A model generated the notes under the pieces. The model was not told the DNA's origin. It made no database searches and saw nothing but the letters and a program-made list of their open reading frames with translations. Shown piece after piece: positions 5,117-5,943 of a stretch of DNA of 5,943 nucleotides. Position 1 is the first letter of the stretch. Each line of letters opens with the position of its first letter. Origin of the DNA: an uncultured Rivibacter sp. (GTDB lineage: Bacteria > Pseudomonadota > Gammaproteobacteria > Burkholderiales > Burkholderiaceae); assembly GCA_946480925.1 (NCBI GenBank), contig CAMLLU010000140.1:1-5943 (forward strand). Direction: 5' to 3'. The position numbers were made by a program, and so were the translations under genes.

Positions 5117-5914
5117 ATGAATCCCCTCCATTCATCGCTGCTGCCGCCCTCGGACCACACCTCCACGCTGCTGCGCGTGGCCACCTACAACATCCACAAG
5201 GGCGTGCGCGGCGTCGGGCCGGGCAAGCGGCTGGAGATCCACAACCTCGGGCTCGGCGTCGAGGCGCTGGATGCGGACCTCGTGTTCCTGCAGGAAGTGC
5301 GCAGCTACCACCACCGTGATGCGCGGCAGTTCGACCGCACATCGTTCGGCTGGCCGAAGGTGGGGCAGGCCGAGTTCCTGGCGCCCGAAGGCTACGAGGT
5401 GGCCTACCGCACCAACGCCTTCACGCGTGGTGGCGAACACGGCAACGCGCTGCTGTCGCGCTGGCCGGTGGGCGACATTGGGCACTACGACGTGTCCGAC
5501 CACCGCTTCGAGCAGCGCGGCCTGCTGCACGTGCCGGTGCAGTGGCACGGCGTCGAGATCCACGCGATCGTCTGCCACTTCGGCCTCATCCATTCGAGCC
5601 GCGTGCGCCAGGCCGACCGGCTGTCGGCCTACATCAAGGCCAACGTGCCCAAGCGCGCACCGCTCATCGTCGCCGGCGACTTCAACGACTGGGGCGAGAA
5701 GCTCGACGGGTCGATGAAGCTGAGCGGCCTGCACCGGGCTACCGCGCCCGATGGGCGCCGCCCGCTGACCTACCCGTCGCGCGTGCCGGTGTTTTCGCTC
5801 GACCGCGTGTACACGCGGGGGCTGCGTTGCGTTTCCACCTTCGTGCCGCGCGGCAATAGCTGGGCACGCATGTCCGACCACCTGCCGCTGGTGGCCGAGC
5901 TCGATCTCGCATGA
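5117..5914 (+). CDS. Endonuclease/exonuclease/phosphatase family hydrolase (YbhP-like)
   Basis: A 265-residue EEP-fold metal-dependent phosphodiesterase/phosphatase. All landmark residues of the fold are present: Asn25 in VATYNIHKG (21-29), Glu60 in FLQEV (57-61), the GNALLSRWP strand (109-117), His154 in VCHFGL, Asp188 and Asn190 in VAGDFNDW (185-192), Asp229 in SLDRVY, and the terminal SDH (253-255) with the catalytic His. There is no signal peptide or membrane segment, so it is probably cytosolic. The substrate is unknown; fold members cut DNA, RNA, phosphoinositides or sphingomyelin. E. coli YbhP is a similar protein encoded next to clsB (ybhO), and the same arrangement seems to hold here. 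The start is ATG 5117 with only AAGG two bases upstream, a weak site. A better AGGA (5092-5095) is too far, and no in-frame start lies between. Its TGA overlaps the ATG of the next frame. Confidence 0.88.
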   Translation: MNPLHSSLLPPSDHTSTLLRVATYNIHKGVRGVGPGKRLEIHNLGLGVEALDADLVFLQEVRSYHHRDARQFDRTSFGWPKVGQAEFLAPEGYEVAYRTNAFTRGGEHGNALLSRWPVGDIGHYDVSDHRFEQRGLLHVPVQWHGVEIHAIVCHFGLIHSSRVRQADRLSAYIKANVPKRAPLIVAGDFNDWGEKLDGSMKLSGLHRATAPDGRRPLTYPSRVPVFSLDRVYTRGLRCVSTFVPRGNSWARMSDHLPLVAELDLA

Positions 5915-5943
5915 GACGTCCAGCGTCAACCTGTACGACCCTC
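5911..5943 (+). CDS. Start of a following gene, possibly clsB (cardiolipin synthase B), cut by window edge
   Basis: An ATG at 5911 overlaps the stop of the preceding gene in an ATGA arrangement, typical of translational coupling. The frame stays open for the remaining 11 codons (MRRPASTCTTL). No strong Shine-Dalgarno is visible. The identity cannot be read from 11 residues. clsB is proposed only because YbhP-like genes often precede it in proteobacteria. The true start could also lie beyond the window. Confidence 0.35.
   Translation, partial: MRRPASTCTTL

Noticed and set aside
1..5943. CRISPR array, tRNA, rRNA, insertion sequence or prophage signs
   Set aside because: No regular repeats, cloverleaf, transposase motif or terminal inverted repeats were seen, and the coding strand and GC character are even throughout.

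Overview
The window is a GC-rich, almost fully coding stretch with every credible gene on the + strand. Gene content and order (zinc-ribbon FmdB-type protein, DUF502 membrane protein, aspS, nudB, an EEP-fold hydrolase, then probably clsB) point to a betaproteobacterium of the order Burkholderiales. The Comamonadaceae (Variovorax/Acidovorax relatives) are the best guess. This assignment rests on remembered gene order and protein style, not on a search.

Layout: (1) 2-571 is the C-terminal part of a sodium:solute symporter family permease that runs in from upstream. (2) 572-687 is a gap holding a GC-rich inverted repeat and a perfect TATAAT box that probably starts a new transcript. (3) 688-3671 is a likely operon: the small FmdB-type zinc-ribbon protein, a DUF502 two-helix membrane protein starting at GTG, and aspS. 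The aspartyl-tRNA synthetase carries the His/Gly pair associated with non-discriminating enzymes. (4) 3725-3751 is a textbook intrinsic terminator. (5) 3767-4573 encodes an exported CsgG-like protein whose ribosome-binding site lies immediately after the terminator. (6) 4578-4604 is a candidate promoter placed so that the nudB message could be leaderless. (7) 4614-5943 holds nudB (folate pathway Nudix hydrolase), an endonuclease/exonuclease/phosphatase family protein resembling E. coli YbhP, and a start codon overlapping its stop (ATGA) that probably opens the next gene, likely clsB.

Functionally this is mostly housekeeping: aminoacyl-tRNA synthesis, folate synthesis, and probably envelope or phospholipid-related functions. 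The least ordinary parts are the CsgG-like gene with its terminator-bearing leader, the RNA structure around the nudB start, and a lysine beside the presumed sodium site of the symporter. I see no mobile element, CRISPR array, tRNA or rRNA, and nothing that amounts to a new multi-gene system.
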